Assembly (NCBI RefSeq): GCF_051401765.1
Contig: NW_027480422.1
Span: forward strand, 12,976,001 to 13,040,000
DNA from: Calliopsis andreniformis
Lineage: Eukaryota > Arthropoda > Insecta > Hymenoptera > Andrenidae
Direction: 5' to 3'
DNA length: 64,000 bases
Below the pieces are notes generated by a model. That model did not search any database. It worked only from the letters and a program-made list of their open reading frames with translations, and was not told where the DNA came from. A program made the position numbers and the translations under genes. Within the stretch, counting starts at the first letter, position 1; the number at the start of each line of letters is the position of its first letter. Positions 63,701 through 64,000 of the stretch are shown here, piece by piece.

Positions 63701-64000
63701 TAGGTTGCCCGGAACGTAGAAATGACCATCACTTTCACACTGGTTGCAATTATTCCTGTTATAGGATAGAAAAACTGTTTTATTTATAGTTTATTTTATG
63801 CTTCTGGCGTTGACTTCTAAGGCCGCAGCTATTCGATGTGGTGGAACGACGCCGTAGAGTGCAGCCTAGGTTGCCAGTATCGTAGAAATGACCATATCTT
63901 TCACACTGTTTGCAATTATTCATATTATACAGTGGAAAAACTGCTGTATTTATATTGTATTTTATGCTTCTGGCGTTGACCTGTTAGGCCGTAACTATTC
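60736..64000 (+). repeat. Irregular satellite monomers at right edge
   Basis: About 19.7 monomers of mixed type with no clear higher-order period. 60,738-61,098 parallels 32,021-32,381; 62,376-62,796 parallels 47,600-48,020. Neighbouring monomers are more diverged than in the HOR blocks. Open frames at 61,732, 62,499 and 63,392 arise from monomers that lost the usual 'gag tga' stop and are not genes. The array continues past the right edge. Confidence 0.75.

Larger units (their letters stand above)
1..64000. repeat. Satellite DNA array, 166-bp monomer, about 385 head-to-tail copies
   Basis: The whole window is one tandem array. Anchoring on 'gaccat', starts fall at 1, 166, 332, 498, 664, 830 and so on at 166-bp steps; later anchors (4,315; 15,764; 28,539; 45,961; 59,576; 63,724) stay within about 22 bp of the ideal phase, so no foreign insertion of any size is present. 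Both ends of the window are inside the array. In consensus coordinates, the best conserved parts are roughly 118-166 and 1-6 (key words 'gccctagagtgaagcc', 'cctaggttgcccgg', 'cgtagaaatgacc'); the most variable are 5-13, 30-45 and 62-70. Consensus G+C is about 42%. All monomers seen read in the same direction. A eukaryotic centromeric or pericentromeric satellite is the most likely identity; this is inferred from architecture, not from a recognised family. Confidence 0.97.

Noticed and set aside
1..64000. A roughly 46-codon plus-strand frame open in most monomers, predicted hydrophobic
   Set aside because: With a 166-bp low-G+C monomer, one such frame is expected by chance, and it is preserved by homogenisation of the DNA. 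Nothing indicates translation.
1..64000. CRISPR array
   Set aside because: The whole unit including the 'spacers' is repetitive; there are no unique spacers, no short direct repeat of 25-40 bp separated by unrelated sequence, and no cas genes.
1..64000. Assigning the array to a named 166-bp plant centromeric satellite (for example a Medicago MtR family)
   Set aside because: Only the length agrees; I cannot compare the sequences from memory. A database search with the consensus would decide.

Overview
The window is one uninterrupted block of satellite DNA. A 166-bp monomer repeats head-to-tail from the first base to the last, about 385 copies, all in the same orientation. Taking the monomer to start at 'gaccat' (window position 1), the phase can be followed to the far end: a 'gaccat' at 63,724 lies only about 21 bp short of 384 x 166. 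The only length changes are therefore scattered 1-bp (rarely 2-bp) indels. I found no transposon, gene, RNA gene, unique spacer or inverted segment. The consensus is about 42% G+C. Such a long satellite with nested higher-order repeats (HORs) points to a eukaryotic nuclear genome, most likely a centromeric or pericentromeric region. The sequence does not let me name the species. 166 bp falls in the size range of many plant and animal centromeric satellites, but length alone is weak evidence.

Layout. 1-995: irregular monomers. 996-3,320: two copies of a 7-monomer HOR. 3,321-12,185: irregular mosaic of diverged monomers with short multi-monomer duplications. 12,186-14,507: two copies of a different 7-mer HOR. 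14,508-25,419: mosaic of segmental duplications of 1-3 kb. 25,420-28,405: two copies of a 9-mer HOR. 28,850-29,843: a duplicated 3-mer. 29,881-31,939: a second copy of 24,740-26,798. 32,470-34,129: a duplicated 5-mer. 34,785-44,743: a tandem duplication of a 31-mer (5,145 bp); the second copy lacks exactly two monomers. 45,961-50,610: two copies of a 14-mer. 50,611-59,525: three full copies and one partial copy of a 16-mer (2,656 bp). 59,576-60,735: a partly duplicated 4-mer. 60,736-64,000: irregular monomers.

The copies relate to each other as expected from repeated in-register unequal exchange and local amplification. Offsets between copies are always close to multiples of 166. The 16-mer can be derived from the adjoining 14-mer by losing three monomers and gaining five. 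Its copies differ at only a few bases, so it appears to be the most recently amplified part. The two ends and 3.3-12 kb look older.

Nothing here codes for a protein with any confidence. 166 is not a multiple of 3, so every reading frame rotates from monomer to monomer, and the open frames present (about 60-90 codons) are repeat artefacts. Many monomers carry a motif close to the CENP-B box (seven of nine fixed positions), the most functionally suggestive signal I can point to. I did not find a gene-based undescribed system; what is notable is the structure and recent history of the array.
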